A DNA stretch of 56,965 nucleotides, taken from Arthrobacter sp. UNC362MFTsu5.1. Lineage in GTDB: Bacteria > Actinomycetota > Actinomycetes > Actinomycetales > Micrococcaceae. The position numbers and the translations under genes were made by a program. Where the stretch lies: NCBI RefSeq assembly GCF_000685965.1, contig NZ_JMLE01000030.1, positions 1-56,965 on the forward strand. Direction: 5' to 3'. Under the pieces are notes generated by a model, which was given only the letters and a program-made list of their open reading frames with translations, did no database searches and was not told where the DNA came from. Shown here piece by piece: positions 32,475-41,246 of the stretch; positions within the stretch are counted from its first letter, which is position 1, and every line of letters starts with the position of its first letter.

Positions 32475-33728
32475 ATGGCGACACAGGCAGTGGTTGAACG
32501 GCCGCCAGGCAAGCGGGCGTTGCGTGCCCGGTTGCTGCTCCTAGGGCCTGCGTTCGTTGCAGCCATTGCGTACGTGGATCCCGGCAACGTTGCAGCCAAC
32601 CTCACTGCGGGAGCCTCGTTTGGGTATCTGCTCGTTTGGGTGCTGGTCGCGGCGAACCTTATGGCGGTGCTGGTGCAGTACCAGTCCGCGAAGCTGGGGT
32701 TGGCGACCGGGTTGAGCCTGCCCGAAATCCTTGGTCAACGTCTCGGCACCGGCTGGCGCCGGTTGTACTGGCTGCAGGCTGAGCTTGTTGCCGGTGCGAC
32801 GGACATGGCTGAGGTCATTGGCGGCGCGGTGGCCTTGAACCTTCTTTTTGGGGTGCCTCTGCTGCCTGGCGGCATCATCATCGGTATCGCCTCGATGCTG
32901 CTGCTTTCGCTTCAGTCCGCGCGCGGGCAGAAGTCCTTCGAAAACGCCATCATGGTCCTCCTGGGCGTGATCGCCGTCGGCTTCGTCTGCGGCCTTTTCG
33001 TGAACCCGCCCGACGCCGGCGGTGTTGTTGCCGGCCTGCTCCCCCGCTTCGAGGGGACCGACACGGTCCTTCTGGCAGCGAGCATGCTCGGTGCCACGGT
33101 CATGCCCCATGCCATCTACCTGCACTCGTCCCTGGCCCGGGACCGGCACGGCTTCTCCCATGACCCGGCGGTCAGGACGCGCCTGATCCGCGCGACCCGC
33201 TTCGACGTCGCCGGCGCCCTCATGCTCGCGGGCCTGGTGAACATTGCCATGCTCCTGCTGGCCGCATCCAGCCTGCGCGGGGTCGAAGGAACGGACACCA
33301 TCGCAGGCGCCCATGCAGCCGTCACCTCCGCGCTCGGCCCCGTCGTCGGTATCGCGTTCGCCATCGGGCTCCTGGCCTCCGGACTGGCCTCAACATCTGT
33401 GGGATGCTACGCAGGCGCGACCATCATGGGCGGCCTGCTCAAAGTCAGGATCCCGCTGCTCACCCGCCGGGTTATCACCCTGATCCCGGCGCTGCTGATT
33501 CTTGGTGCCGGCATCGAACCGACCCTGGCCCTGGTCCTCAGCCAGGTACTGCTCAGCTTCGGCATCCCTTTCGCCCTGATCCCGCTGATCCGGCTCACCG
33601 GCGACCGCAAGGTGATGGGCATCCACGTCGATTCGCGGGCACTAAAAATCGCCGGGTGGACCAGCGCGACCCTCATCGTCGGGCTCAACTGCGTGCTCAT
33701 CTTCCTCACCATCACTGGCCAGTCCTGA
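32475..33728 (+). CDS. mntH: Nramp family divalent metal transporter, 417 aa
   Basis: The first helix carries DPGN at 35-38 (AYVDPGNVAANL), and a later helix carries the MPH motif (ATVMPHAIYLHS); these form the Nramp metal site. About eleven membrane helices are visible. A weak GAGG precedes the ATG. It imports Mn(II) or similar ions with protons. It converges on an MntR-type gene with an 17-base gap. On a metal-resistance plasmid Mn uptake may protect against other metals. Confidence 0.87.
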   Translation: MATQAVVERPPGKRALRARLLLLGPAFVAAIAYVDPGNVAANLTAGASFGYLLVWVLVAANLMAVLVQYQSAKLGLATGLSLPEILGQRLGTGWRRLYWLQAELVAGATDMAEVIGGAVALNLLFGVPLLPGGIIIGIASMLLLSLQSARGQKSFENAIMVLLGVIAVGFVCGLFVNPPDAGGVVAGLLPRFEGTDTVLLAASMLGATVMPHAIYLHSSLARDRHGFSHDPAVRTRLIRATRFDVAGALMLAGLVNIAMLLLAASSLRGVEGTDTIAGAHAAVTSALGPVVGIAFAIGLLASGLASTSVGCYAGATIMGGLLKVRIPLLTRRVITLIPALLILGAGIEPTLALVLSQVLLSFGIPFALIPLIRLTGDRKVMGIHVDSRALKIAGWTSATLIVGLNCVLIFLTITGQS

Positions 33729-33745
33729 AACACCGGGGACTGGAC

Positions 33746-34426
33746 TCAGCTCCCCAGTTCTTCAACCGAGATGGCTGCAGCGGCCACGTCGCCGACGTCC
33801 AGGTTCTCGGCGTTGCCGGCCATCCGGAGCCGGACCCCCACCCCGAAGGCAGGGCGTTCCATCACGGTCAGCTCCGCTCCTGGGCGCAGGCCCAAGTCGG
33901 CGCAGTACCGCAGCAGCGCCGGGTCCTCATCTGACACCCGGACAACTCTGACCTGCTGGCCCGGCTCGGCATTCAAAAGCGTAAGCACGTTGGCAGCGGT
34001 GGTGCGCAGTTCGGCAGAGGGAATGGGGTCTCCATGCGGATCCCGGGCAGGGTGGCCCAGGAAGCCGTCGATCCGGGTGATCAATGTGTCCGAGACGGCA
34101 TGTTCCAGGACTTCGGCCTCGTCGTGGACCTCGTCCCAGCCGTAGCCCAGCACCTCGACAAGGAAGGTCTCCAGCAACCTGTGACGGCGCACCAGCAGGA
34201 GGGCGTGACCGCGGCCGGCAGCCGTCAGTTCGACACTCCCGTACCGGGCATGGGTCACGAGGCCGGCATCTGTCAGCTTCCGGACAGCCTCTGACGCGGT
34301 GGAGGCACTGACTCCAAGCCGCTTGGCCAGCCCGCCCACGGTCACAGGGAGGCTTGCATATTCCGCAGCCGTCCAGATGTGTTTCAGATAGTCCTGCGCT
34401 GTTGGACTCAGGTCGGATAGCGGCAT
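33746..34426 (-). CDS. mntR: DtxR/MntR-family regulator, 226 aa
   Basis: The N-terminal winged helix is typical (TAQDYLKHIWTAAEYASLPV, LAKRLGVSASTASEAVRKL). The dimerisation and metal region follows (RHRLLETFLVEVLGYGWDEVHDEAEVLEH), with His/Glu ligands. The C-terminal 75 residues form an SH3/FeoA-like domain (AELTVMERPAFGVGVRLRM). The ATG at 34426 begins the family; the long upstream frame does not. There is no ribosome site and TTACTAT lies close by, so the message may be leaderless. It probably represses the Nramp gene. Confidence 0.85.
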   Translation of the reverse strand: MPLSDLSPTAQDYLKHIWTAAEYASLPVTVGGLAKRLGVSASTASEAVRKLTDAGLVTHARYGSVELTAAGRGHALLLVRRHRLLETFLVEVLGYGWDEVHDEAEVLEHAVSDTLITRIDGFLGHPARDPHGDPIPSAELRTTAANVLTLLNAEPGQQVRVVRVSDEDPALLRYCADLGLRPGAELTVMERPAFGVGVRLRMAGNAENLDVGDVAAAAISVEELGS

Positions 34427-34591
34427 GGATTCGATAGTAACCAGCCTGCCTTCGCCCCGTCCCGGTGCAAGGGCCGGGCTGCTCCAACCTGTCCTGTACT
34501 GTCGACTGAGCGCCGGCCAGCAAATGCAGTCGGGCACCGCCCCCCTTGGGAGCGCACCCCGGCCAAGGGCCATAATTTGAAGGAACGCGTC

Positions 34592-35032
34592 GTGTCGACA
34601 GAGCACCCCATCCCGGCCCATACTCCGGAGGCATCCGCCGCTGCCGGAACCATGCCACTGGGTGCACGCCGCCTGCTGATCATCGGTGGACTTCTCATCC
34701 CCGTGGGCATGCTGATGGGCCCCTACATCCTCATGGCCCAAATCCTCGCCCCCGCAGGCGTGGCACTGATAGCTGTCGCACTTTCCTACCAGACCGGGGC
34801 ACGGTGGTTCTCCCGCTTGTCCTGGGCAACCGCCGTCGCGGGGGGCCTCTGGGTGGCAGCGATCGCCGCGTACTACGCCACAATCATGATCGCAGCCGAC
34901 GCTTCGGCGCCCCTGCCACCGTCCGCCCAAGTACTGTTCATCACCGGAACGGTGTTCTTTGCTGCCATGGCAGCTGCATTCTTGGCCGCAATGATCATCA
35001 GAATCACCAAAACCAGGGCCACAAAACGTTAG
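34592..35032 (+). CDS. Hypothetical membrane protein, 146 aa
   Basis: AAGGAA precedes the GTG at 34592. The N-terminus is hydrophilic; about four hydrophobic segments follow (LLIIGGLLIPVGMLMGP, LAPAGVALIAVALS, AVAGGLWVAAIAAYYA, ITGTVFFAAMAAAFLAAM). No family is recognised. It diverges from mntR, sharing a 165-base intergenic region, and could be coregulated with it. Confidence 0.6.
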   Translation: MSTEHPIPAHTPEASAAAGTMPLGARRLLIIGGLLIPVGMLMGPYILMAQILAPAGVALIAVALSYQTGARWFSRLSWATAVAGGLWVAAIAAYYATIMIAADASAPLPPSAQVLFITGTVFFAAMAAAFLAAMIIRITKTRATKR

Positions 35033-35132
35033 CGCCCGGAAGATACATCAAGCAGCAACCCAGACCAGGGCTCTTTGATAAGCCCCGACTAAGGCAAGGC
35101 CCACCGAAGATCGCATGACATGGGTGTGGGCT

Positions 35133-35160
35133 TTGATTCATCGCTTACTAGCGATAATAT
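35133..35160 (+). promoter_or_regulatory. Promoter with overlapping ArsR-type operator
   Basis: TTGATT at 35133-35138 and TAATAT at 35155-35160 are 16 bases apart. The dyad ATCGCT-TACT-AGCGAT at 35140-35155 fills the spacer, where a bound repressor would block RNA polymerase. The ATG at 35167 lies only 7 bases after the -10 element, so the transcript is leaderless or nearly so. Confidence 0.65.
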
Positions 35161-35166
35161 CGGCAC

Positions 35167-35514
35167 ATGACGATAGATCCTTGTGCGACGGACGCCGGCC
35201 CCGCAGTCGCCCTGTTCAATTCCCTCGGAGACCCTGCCCGGCTGGCAATCATCAGAAGCCTCACCAGTGGTGAGCAGCGGGTGCGGGACCTAGTGGAGCA
35301 TCTTGGCCTGGCCCAGTCCACGGTCTCGGCCCACGTGGCCTGCCTGCGTGACTGCGGCCTGGTGGAAGGCCGCGCCGAAGGCCGGCAGACCTTCTACTCC
35401 CTCAGCCGGCCAGAGTTGATCGACCTGCTCGCCTCGGCCGAAACGCTCCTGGCCGCCACCGGCTACAAGGTGGACCTCTGTGAAAACTACGGAACCCAGG
35501 AGAGGAGCGTCTAG
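35167..35514 (+). CDS. Cys-containing ArsR/SmtB repressor, 115 aa
   Basis: A winged-helix repressor with LGDPARLAIIRSL, DLVEHLGLAQSTVSAHVACL and the wing EGRQTFYSL. Cys59 and Cys63 (HVACLRDCG) lie in the recognition helix as in CmtR, with further Cys6 and Cys105 (DLCENYG). It is likely a Cd/Pb/Zn-type sensor. It controls its own promoter and the CDF gene that starts directly after its stop. It forms a second repressor-CDF cassette beside the cmtR operon. Confidence 0.85.
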   Translation: MTIDPCATDAGPAVALFNSLGDPARLAIIRSLTSGEQRVRDLVEHLGLAQSTVSAHVACLRDCGLVEGRAEGRQTFYSLSRPELIDLLASAETLLAATGYKVDLCENYGTQERSV

Positions 35515-36162
35515 GTGGAAACTGCAGGAACACTCACCCCGGAACAAACCGAAAGGCTCACCCGAAAAGGCCTGCGGCTGGCGCAGTTCACGGTCGCCTA
35601 CAACGTCGTCGAAGGGACCATCGCCGTCACCGCCGGGATCCTGGCCGGACTCGTCTCGGTGATCGGGTTCGGCATCGACTCCGGCATCGAATCCATCGCC
35701 GCCGTCCTGGTCGGAATCCGCCTCGCCGCACGGCTCCGTCACGGCCACGCGGACGAACGCAAGGAACGCATCACCCTCAAACTCGTCGCGGTGACCTTCT
35801 TCATCCTCGCCGCCTACGTCACCTACGAAGGCATCATGAGCCTGATCGATGGAGACGCGCCGGAAAGCTCCCCCGTCAGCATCGGCATCCTCGTGCTATC
35901 CCTGATCGTCATGCCCTTCCTGGCAGCCATGAAAAAGCGCGTCGGCACCCAGCTCGGGGACAACCTGATCCTGGCCGATGCCGCAGAAACCAGGATCTGC
36001 GTCCTGCTCAGTATCTCCACCCTCCTCGGCGTCGGCCTGTACATGCTCACCGGAGCCGCCTGGCTGGACCCTGTCGCCGGCTTCATCATCGCCGCCTTCG
36101 CCATCCACGAAGGCAAAGAAGCCTGGGAAGGCGAACTCGTAGAAGACGACGATGACGACTAA
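35515..36162 (+). CDS. CDF family cation transporter, 215 aa
   Basis: The GTG at 35515 follows the repressor stop directly, with GGAGAG 8 bases upstream. The protein has five or six membrane helices with IGFGIDSGIESIAAV and LADAAETRICVL, the metal-site helices of this CDF subgroup. It lacks the large cytosolic domain and ends in an acidic tail (VEDDDDD). It is a paralogue of the 31115 transporter without the Cys-rich tail. It exports a cation sensed by the repressor. Confidence 0.82.
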   Translation: METAGTLTPEQTERLTRKGLRLAQFTVAYNVVEGTIAVTAGILAGLVSVIGFGIDSGIESIAAVLVGIRLAARLRHGHADERKERITLKLVAVTFFILAAYVTYEGIMSLIDGDAPESSPVSIGILVLSLIVMPFLAAMKKRVGTQLGDNLILADAAETRICVLLSISTLLGVGLYMLTGAAWLDPVAGFIIAAFAIHEGKEAWEGELVEDDDDD

Positions 36163-36196
36163 CGCTCAGCTGCCCCGGGATGGGGAGAATGAAATC

Positions 36197-36508
36197 ATGA
36201 GACTCGAATTGCTGCACATCGATGAATGCCCCAACTCGGACCGGGCACGTGAACGCCTGGAAGAAGCGCTGGCCGTCCTGGGACGGAGTGAAGTCAAGGT
36301 GGACATGCGGCTACTGACCACACCCTCGGACATCGCGGGCAGCGGATTTGCCGGATCACCGACCATTACCATTGACGGGGCCGACATCTTCCCTGCCGGA
36401 GCTGCGGCCGATGAACTCGCCTGCCGGGTCTATCAAACACCCCATGGCCTCTCCGGACTGCCAACCCTTGATCAGCTAATCGAGGCACTCCGGAACCATG
36501 GCCTCTGA
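36197..36508 (+). CDS. Thioredoxin-fold protein lacking a CxxC, 103 aa
   Basis: GGGGAGA precedes the ATG at 36197; the longer frame from 36152 is less likely. The sequence LELLHIDECPNSDRARERLE resembles a thioredoxin-like fold in which the CxxC is replaced by CPNS, and GFAGSPTITIDGADIFP is the cis-Pro strand. A second Cys is in ELACRVYQ. Such proteins occur in metal-resistance operons of actinobacteria. The end overlaps a zinc-ribbon gene. Confidence 0.7.
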   Translation: MRLELLHIDECPNSDRARERLEEALAVLGRSEVKVDMRLLTTPSDIAGSGFAGSPTITIDGADIFPAGAAADELACRVYQTPHGLSGLPTLDQLIEALRNHGL

Positions 36509-36653
36509 CAGCCAACACACCTGCACCTGTTGCGGTAAAACCATGAGCCGCAGGAAACTCCATGCCCTTGGCACGACACAGACCTACATTTGCCGGCGAT
36601 GCGGCCTGTGGGTAGCATTCAGACTTCGGTCTGACCGGCCCTCAGCGGGCTAA
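36498..36653 (+). CDS. Small zinc-ribbon protein, 51 aa
   Basis: This frame is shorter than most cut-offs. It starts inside the end of the previous gene and encodes two knuckles, HTCTCCGKTM and YICRRCGLWV, separated by about 22 residues, then a basic tail. The spacing fits a zinc ribbon. It is the last gene of the arsR-CDF cassette. It may bind zinc or the resisted metal. Confidence 0.6.
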   Translation: MASDSQHTCTCCGKTMSRRKLHALGTTQTYICRRCGLWVAFRLRSDRPSAG

Positions 36654-36793
36654 CCCAGGAAGGGACGCGTCACCAAGACCGCGAGCCAGCAGGCCTCGCC
36701 GGCAACTCGTCTAACCGGGCCTGCCTCTTGGAAGTGCGCGCTCCGCCCACGCTCGGAACGCCTTGCAAACTTCCACTTGGCCGTCTCATTACC

Positions 36794-36830
36794 CTAGCGT
36801 TTTGAGACGAAGGGGTTTCGAGACACTGAG
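36794..36830 (+). repeat. Resolvase-type dyad, second family, copy 2
   Basis: This copy matches 27077-27113 at 30 of 37 positions, with the core 36797-36826 ending in TTTCGAGACAC as in copy 1. GTCTCA at 36783 and TGAGAC at 36803 add an inner dyad. It lies in the gene-free interval 36654-36964, between the cation block and the mercury block. I see nothing else there. Confidence 0.55.
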
Positions 36831-36964
36831 CTTGGATGGGGAAGCTTCATCAGAAATCTACAAGGCTGGTGCTGGTGTACCCGGTAGCAAAACCCTCTGT
36901 TGCATCTCCCGGCCAAGCCGTGACTCCCTGCGTAAGGCGCATACAGCTGGTACGGGCGGGGAAG

Positions 36965-38329
36965 TCAGAGGACTAGCTTTTCCAGGGCTGCGTGGTATGC
37001 CTCGTGGTAGGTGGGGAACTGCGCGACCTGGTCCAGGAGGGTGCCGATGGGTATTTGCGCCCGGATGGCCAGGGATGCCTGATGGATCCATTCACCGGCC
37101 ATCGGCCCGACTGCCCAGGCGCCGATGAGGATTTTCCGGTCGGCGTCGGCCAGCAGGGCCAGGTGTCCGCGTGGATCTTTTTCATAAGTCCAGGGCCGGG
37201 CGATGGCGTTGGCAAGGTCCAGTTCGGCCGAGGCAACCCGGAGTCCGCGTTGTTGTGCCTGTTGTGCGGTTAGTCCTGCGGCGGCGATTTCCGGGTCGGC
37301 GAACACGACGCGCGGTATGCCGTCGTAGGTGGCTGGGCGGGGCCGGCCGAGAATGGCGTCGGCGGCGATCCTTCCCTGGTATTTGGCTACGTGGGTGAAG
37401 GGCATGATGCCTGTGACGTCCCCGATGGCCCAGGTATTGTCCGCGGCGCTGCAGTGCTCATCGACCAGCACTTCACCGCGTTCGCCCAAGCTGATTCCGG
37501 CGTGTTCAAGGCCCAGACCTTTGGTGCGGGGCTTTCGGCCGGTGCCGAAGATGACGACGTCGGCTGCGGCTTCGCCGCCGTCTTCGCCGTCTGCCTGGCA
37601 GAGTTCGATGATGCTGTCGGCGTCCTCGCGCCTGGCGCGGGCAGCGGTTGCGGCGAGGCGGACGTCGACGCCGGTTTCCTGAAGGTAGGTGTGGGCCAGT
37701 TCCCCGACGCGGGGATCTTCCCTGTCGATCAGCCGCTGTCCGCGGTGCACCAGGGTGACTTTGACGCCGAAGCGTGCCAGGAACGTCGCGGTTTCAACCC
37801 CGACCGCGCTGCCGCCGATGATGACCGCCCGTTCGGGCAGGGTCGAGGCGGTGTAGGTCTCCCGGTTGGTCCATGCCGTGATCTGGTCGATGCCCTCCAG
37901 AGGAGGTATCACCGGGTCGGACCCGGTGGCGATGATGACGTGTTCGGCGGTGATTTCCCGGTCTCCGGCGCGGATCCGGCCCGGCCCGGTCAAGCGTGCC
38001 TCTTCCTTGACGACCTGTGCCCCATGCTTGGCGTAACCGTTCACTTGGGCTCTGTCGTCCAGGTTCCGGATCATGTAGTCCCGGTATTTGGCCGCTTCTT
38101 GCCAGTCCAGTTCGGCGCCGCTGACCCCGGCGGCTTTTTCTACCTCCATGCGTGCTTCCGGCGGCCGCAGGACCGTTTTGGACGGGATGCAGGCCCAGTA
38201 AGCACACTCTCCACCGATCAGCTCCCGCTCGAAGATAACGACTTTCTTCCCGGCTCTGAGCAGGCGGTCCGCGGCGACCTCCCCGCCGGGTCCCATGCCA
38301 AGCACGGCAACATCGAAATGTTCGTTCAC
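36965..38329 (-). CDS. FAD-dependent disulfide oxidoreductase of the mer operon, 454 aa
   Basis: AAGGAG precedes the GTG at 38329. The N-terminal FAD site is VLGMGPGGEVAA, the redox disulfide is Cys42 and Cys47 (GGECAYWACIPSK), the NAD(P) site is VIIGGSAVGVETA, and the C-terminal His-Glu pair is in FPTYHEAYH. It belongs to the family of MerA and dihydrolipoamide dehydrogenase but lacks the C-terminal Cys pair of MerA, so it is not a mercuric reductase in the usual sense. It may regenerate thiols. It lies downstream of merB in the same direction. Confidence 0.82.
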   Translation of the reverse strand: MNEHFDVAVLGMGPGGEVAADRLLRAGKKVVIFERELIGGECAYWACIPSKTVLRPPEARMEVEKAAGVSGAELDWQEAAKYRDYMIRNLDDRAQVNGYAKHGAQVVKEEARLTGPGRIRAGDREITAEHVIIATGSDPVIPPLEGIDQITAWTNRETYTASTLPERAVIIGGSAVGVETATFLARFGVKVTLVHRGQRLIDREDPRVGELAHTYLQETGVDVRLAATAARARREDADSIIELCQADGEDGGEAAADVVIFGTGRKPRTKGLGLEHAGISLGERGEVLVDEHCSAADNTWAIGDVTGIMPFTHVAKYQGRIAADAILGRPRPATYDGIPRVVFADPEIAAAGLTAQQAQQRGLRVASAELDLANAIARPWTYEKDPRGHLALLADADRKILIGAWAVGPMAGEWIHQASLAIRAQIPIGTLLDQVAQFPTYHEAYHAALEKLVL

Positions 38330-38424
38330 GCTGATCTCCTTCAGATTGGCTTGATCTTTCGGGTTCTTCTCGTCAAACGTCTTTCGGCACGCACTGTGGG
38401 TGTGCCCGAGGGGGGAAAGCCTGG

Positions 38425-39090
38425 TCAGCAGGTGCAGCTGAGAGTGGTGTTCCGCGGTTTTCCGGTCTCCTGTGTGTCGGTCTGGGAGAGTATTTTTCCG
38501 GCCATGTCCGATGCGAGCCGGTACGCCTCCTCTACGGGGATGACGGTGCCCTCGGGGTGGTCCTTGAGCCAGGGTTCGGCTTCTTCGGGTGAGGCGAAGA
38601 AATGGACCTGGTTGCAGAACGATGAGCGGACCGAGCTTATATCTTCCGGGTTGATCAGGGACACCACGGCGGTGGCCGGTTCAACACCGGTGACGCCGGC
38701 GCTGCCGAGGCGCAGGCGCACGGGGGTGCTGGCGGAGTCGTAGGCGGATTCGATCCGTGCGGAGGCGCCCAGAAGGGTGGGGAAGATCAGGGTGTCCAGC
38801 GCGCACCAGGTGTAGAGCTGTTCGCCGTCCACTTCGAAGCGGTGCCGGGTGGCGCGCTGGGTCAGTCCCATGCCGACGATTCGGCCTGATCCGTCGTACT
38901 CGGCGTCGGTCATTGCCTCAAGGGCAGCCCTGACTTCCTCGACGGGGCGGCCTGTGGCTGCGGCAAGGTCCGCTGCGTCTACAGGGTCGCCCAGTGAGAT
39001 GAGTTTCAGCAGGGGCAGCCAGAGCCAGGGCTGCATGCCGGTTTCGGAGGAGGCGAGGCGGTCGGTGACCTGGCTGACGTTGTTCGTCAT
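38425..39090 (-). CDS. merB: Organomercurial lyase MerB, 221 aa
   Basis: The enzyme breaks the C-Hg bond of organomercurials and releases Hg(II). The catalytic residues sit exactly at canonical numbers: Cys96 and Asp99 (YTWCALDTL) and Cys159 (SSFCNQVHFF). The N-terminal winged-helix-like part is present. The C-terminus ends in CTC, an unusual extra Cys pair that could hand on Hg(II). It lies 43 bases downstream of merA. Confidence 0.93.
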   Translation of the reverse strand: MTNNVSQVTDRLASSETGMQPWLWLPLLKLISLGDPVDAADLAAATGRPVEEVRAALEAMTDAEYDGSGRIVGMGLTQRATRHRFEVDGEQLYTWCALDTLIFPTLLGASARIESAYDSASTPVRLRLGSAGVTGVEPATAVVSLINPEDISSVRSSFCNQVHFFASPEEAEPWLKDHPEGTVIPVEEAYRLASDMAGKILSQTDTQETGKPRNTTLSCTC

Positions 39091-39133
39091 GGTTGTGTCC
39101 TTTGAGGGAATTGGGATGGGAGCTGGCGGGGGG

Positions 39134-40576
39134 TCAGGAGGCGCAGCAGGAGAGTTTGGAGACGTCGGTAGTGAAGGATTGCGCGGCGATTTTGATCCCT
39201 TCGGCCATGGTCAGGTAGGGGGACCAGAGGTTCGCGACCTGGTCCACGGTCATGCCTGCCTCGAGGATGTACACCCCGGCGGCGGCCAGGTCACCGGCTT
39301 CCTTGCCGACCGCGGTGATCCCCACGATGCGGCCTGTGCTGTTGTCGGCGACGATTTTGATGAAGCCGCGGGTGTCCCGGTTCACCAGTGCCCGGGGAAC
39401 GTATTCCAGGGGCAGGACCCGGCATTCACAGCGGATGCCCGCTTCGTTGGCTTCCTTATCGGTCATGCCGACCGCGGCCAGTGTCGGGCTGGTGAACGTC
39501 ACCCGGGGCAGGTGCCGGTAGTCGACCTGGCGGCCGGCGTTATTGAAGGCGTTCTCGACCATCAGGGTGCCGTGGGCGGAGGCAACGTAGACGAATTCGC
39601 GGTGCCCGGTCACGTCCCCTGCGGCCCAGATCCTGGGGTTGGAGCTGGCGAGGGTGTTTTCAACCAGGATCTGGCCGGTGTCGCCGGTTTTGACGCCGAC
39701 GGCGTCCAGGTTCAGTCCGTCGGTGACGGCGCGGCGCCCGGTGGCTACCAGCAGCTTCGCGGCGCGGAATTCCTCCTGGCCCCCGGCGACTGTGGCGGTG
39801 ACAACGACCTCTGCCCCGGCCGGATCTGTGCGGACCGATGTCACGGTTGCGCGGCGGACCACGCGGATCCCCTCATCGGCGAAGACGCTCATCAGGGTAC
39901 GGGAGGCTTCCGGTTCCTCGTGGGAGGCGAGCCGGGAGCGGACCAGCAAGGTGACTTTCGATCCGAGGCGGGCAAAGAGCTGCGCCTGTTCAAGGGCCAC
40001 GTAGCCGCCGCCGAAGACGATCAGGGACTCGGGCACCTCGTTCAGTTCCATGGCGGTGGTCGAGGTCAGGTAGTCAACTTCATCCAGTCCCGGCACCGGG
40101 GGCGCCCACGGGGTTGAACCGGTCGCGACCAGATAGTGGGCGGCCGTCAGGGAGTCGCGGGCGCCGTCAGGTCCGGTGATTTCCAGGACAGGTTCCTCCG
40201 GGGTGCCCGCGAACACCGCAGTGCCATGGCGCAGGTCCCACCCGTAGTCGGCGGCCAGATCCACGTATTTATCCGAGCGCATGCCCTCGACCAGGGAGCG
40301 TTTCCCGTCTATCAGCGCCGCCATGTCCACCGGCGCCGCTGAGGTGTTGATCCCGGGGAACCGTCCGGTCGCGTCCAATGCGACGTGCCGCGCTTCCGCG
40401 GCGGCCAGCAGGGCTTTGGAGGGGACGCACCCGGTGTTCACACAGGTCCCGCCCACCGTGGAGCGTTCGATCATCACGACCCGTTTGCCCAGGTTGGTGG
40501 CCCGGATGGCGGCGGCGAAGGCGCCGCCTCCGGAACCGATCACGGCCAAATCAAAATCCGGTGCTGCCTCAGGCAT
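39134..40576 (-). CDS. merA: Mercuric reductase MerA, 480 aa
   Basis: Hg(II) is reduced to volatile Hg(0) with NADPH. The FAD site is VIGSGGGAFAAA, the redox pair is Cys45 and Cys50 (GGTCVNTGCVPSK), and the C-terminal Hg-binding pair is Cys477-Cys478 (KLSCCAS). The N-terminal HMA domain of many MerA proteins is absent. GGAGG precedes the ATG at 40576. A MerR-type dyad with -35-like TTGACC lies about 65 bases upstream. It leads merB and the second oxidoreductase. Confidence 0.93.
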   Translation of the reverse strand: MPEAAPDFDLAVIGSGGGAFAAAIRATNLGKRVVMIERSTVGGTCVNTGCVPSKALLAAAEARHVALDATGRFPGINTSAAPVDMAALIDGKRSLVEGMRSDKYVDLAADYGWDLRHGTAVFAGTPEEPVLEITGPDGARDSLTAAHYLVATGSTPWAPPVPGLDEVDYLTSTTAMELNEVPESLIVFGGGYVALEQAQLFARLGSKVTLLVRSRLASHEEPEASRTLMSVFADEGIRVVRRATVTSVRTDPAGAEVVVTATVAGGQEEFRAAKLLVATGRRAVTDGLNLDAVGVKTGDTGQILVENTLASSNPRIWAAGDVTGHREFVYVASAHGTLMVENAFNNAGRQVDYRHLPRVTFTSPTLAAVGMTDKEANEAGIRCECRVLPLEYVPRALVNRDTRGFIKIVADNSTGRIVGITAVGKEAGDLAAAGVYILEAGMTVDQVANLWSPYLTMAEGIKIAAQSFTTDVSKLSCCAS

Positions 40577-40639
40577 TAGTCCTCCATGGAGTCTTGGATG
40601 AACACTGCGGGGTGTTCTTCTTGTCGGTGCTACCCAGTC

Positions 40640-40667
40640 TGCACCTTCCACTGCACGGGAAGGTCAA
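40640..40667 (-). promoter_or_regulatory. MerR operator-promoter of merA
   Basis: Read on the minus strand it is TTGACCTTCC-N8-GGAAGGTGCA, with TTGACC as the -35 element. The dyad and the long spacer are the pattern of MerR-activated promoters. It is one of five copies in the region and has one degenerate outer arm. Confidence 0.75.
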
Positions 40668-40694
40668 GAGCCGGGGTGAAGAGTTTGGGTGTTG

Positions 40695-41246
40695 TTACGG
40701 AAGGGCGGTTTTAAGAAATGCCTTCAGTGCGTCGGTCTTCATGGGCCGGGAGTCAGCGCGGGCAAGGATGTCGCCGTCAGGTGCGACGACGACGGTGCTG
40801 TCCAGGGATGTGACCGCGTACTTTTGGGTGAGTTCCCCGGTGCGGTCAACAACGTAGGGGTAACCGGGAGCGCCGGCCAGTTCACGGAACTGGTCCACTT
40901 GGGTCTTTGTGTTTTCCGGCGTGACGTCCACGGCGACGAAATCAGCCTTGCCGGCATATTCCTGCTCCAGTTCCTTCATCGCTTCTGCCTGCGGCACGCA
41001 GGTATAGCACCAGCTCGCCATGAAATACAGCACTGTCGGGCGGGTGGAGGGGACGGTGAGCGCTTTGCCGTCCACAGAGGTGATCTCGATCCTGTCCACG
41101 TTGCCGTCTCCGCCGGCGGACCCGGCGGCTGGAGCGGTTCCGCTTCCGCGGTTCAATGCCGTGAGGGAAAGGATCAGGATGAGCGCCGCAGCGGCTATGA
41201 CGGCAGTGATGATGAAGATTCGCCGGTGGTTTTTGGTCGTTGTCAT
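40695..41246 (-). CDS. Membrane-anchored TlpA-like thioredoxin 1, 183 aa
   Basis: One membrane helix (IFIITAVIAAAALILILSL) anchors a thioredoxin domain outside the cell. The active site is CYTC at 80-83 (FMASWCYTCVPQ). The ATG at 41246 is in ATGA overlap with the CcdA gene. Its likely electron source is that CcdA; its substrate is unknown, perhaps the Cys of the MerF-like carriers or other mercury-sensitive thiols. Confidence 0.82.
   Translation of the reverse strand: MTTTKNHRRIFIITAVIAAAALILILSLTALNRGSGTAPAAGSAGGDGNVDRIEITSVDGKALTVPSTRPTVLYFMASWCYTCVPQAEAMKELEQEYAGKADFVAVDVTPENTKTQVDQFRELAGAPGYPYVVDRTGELTQKYAVTSLDSTVVVAPDGDILARADSRPMKTDALKAFLKTALP

Noticed and set aside
34427..34930. N-terminal extension of the MntR-type regulator
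   Set aside because: The extension is antisense to the divergent membrane gene and unrelated to DtxR/MntR proteins.
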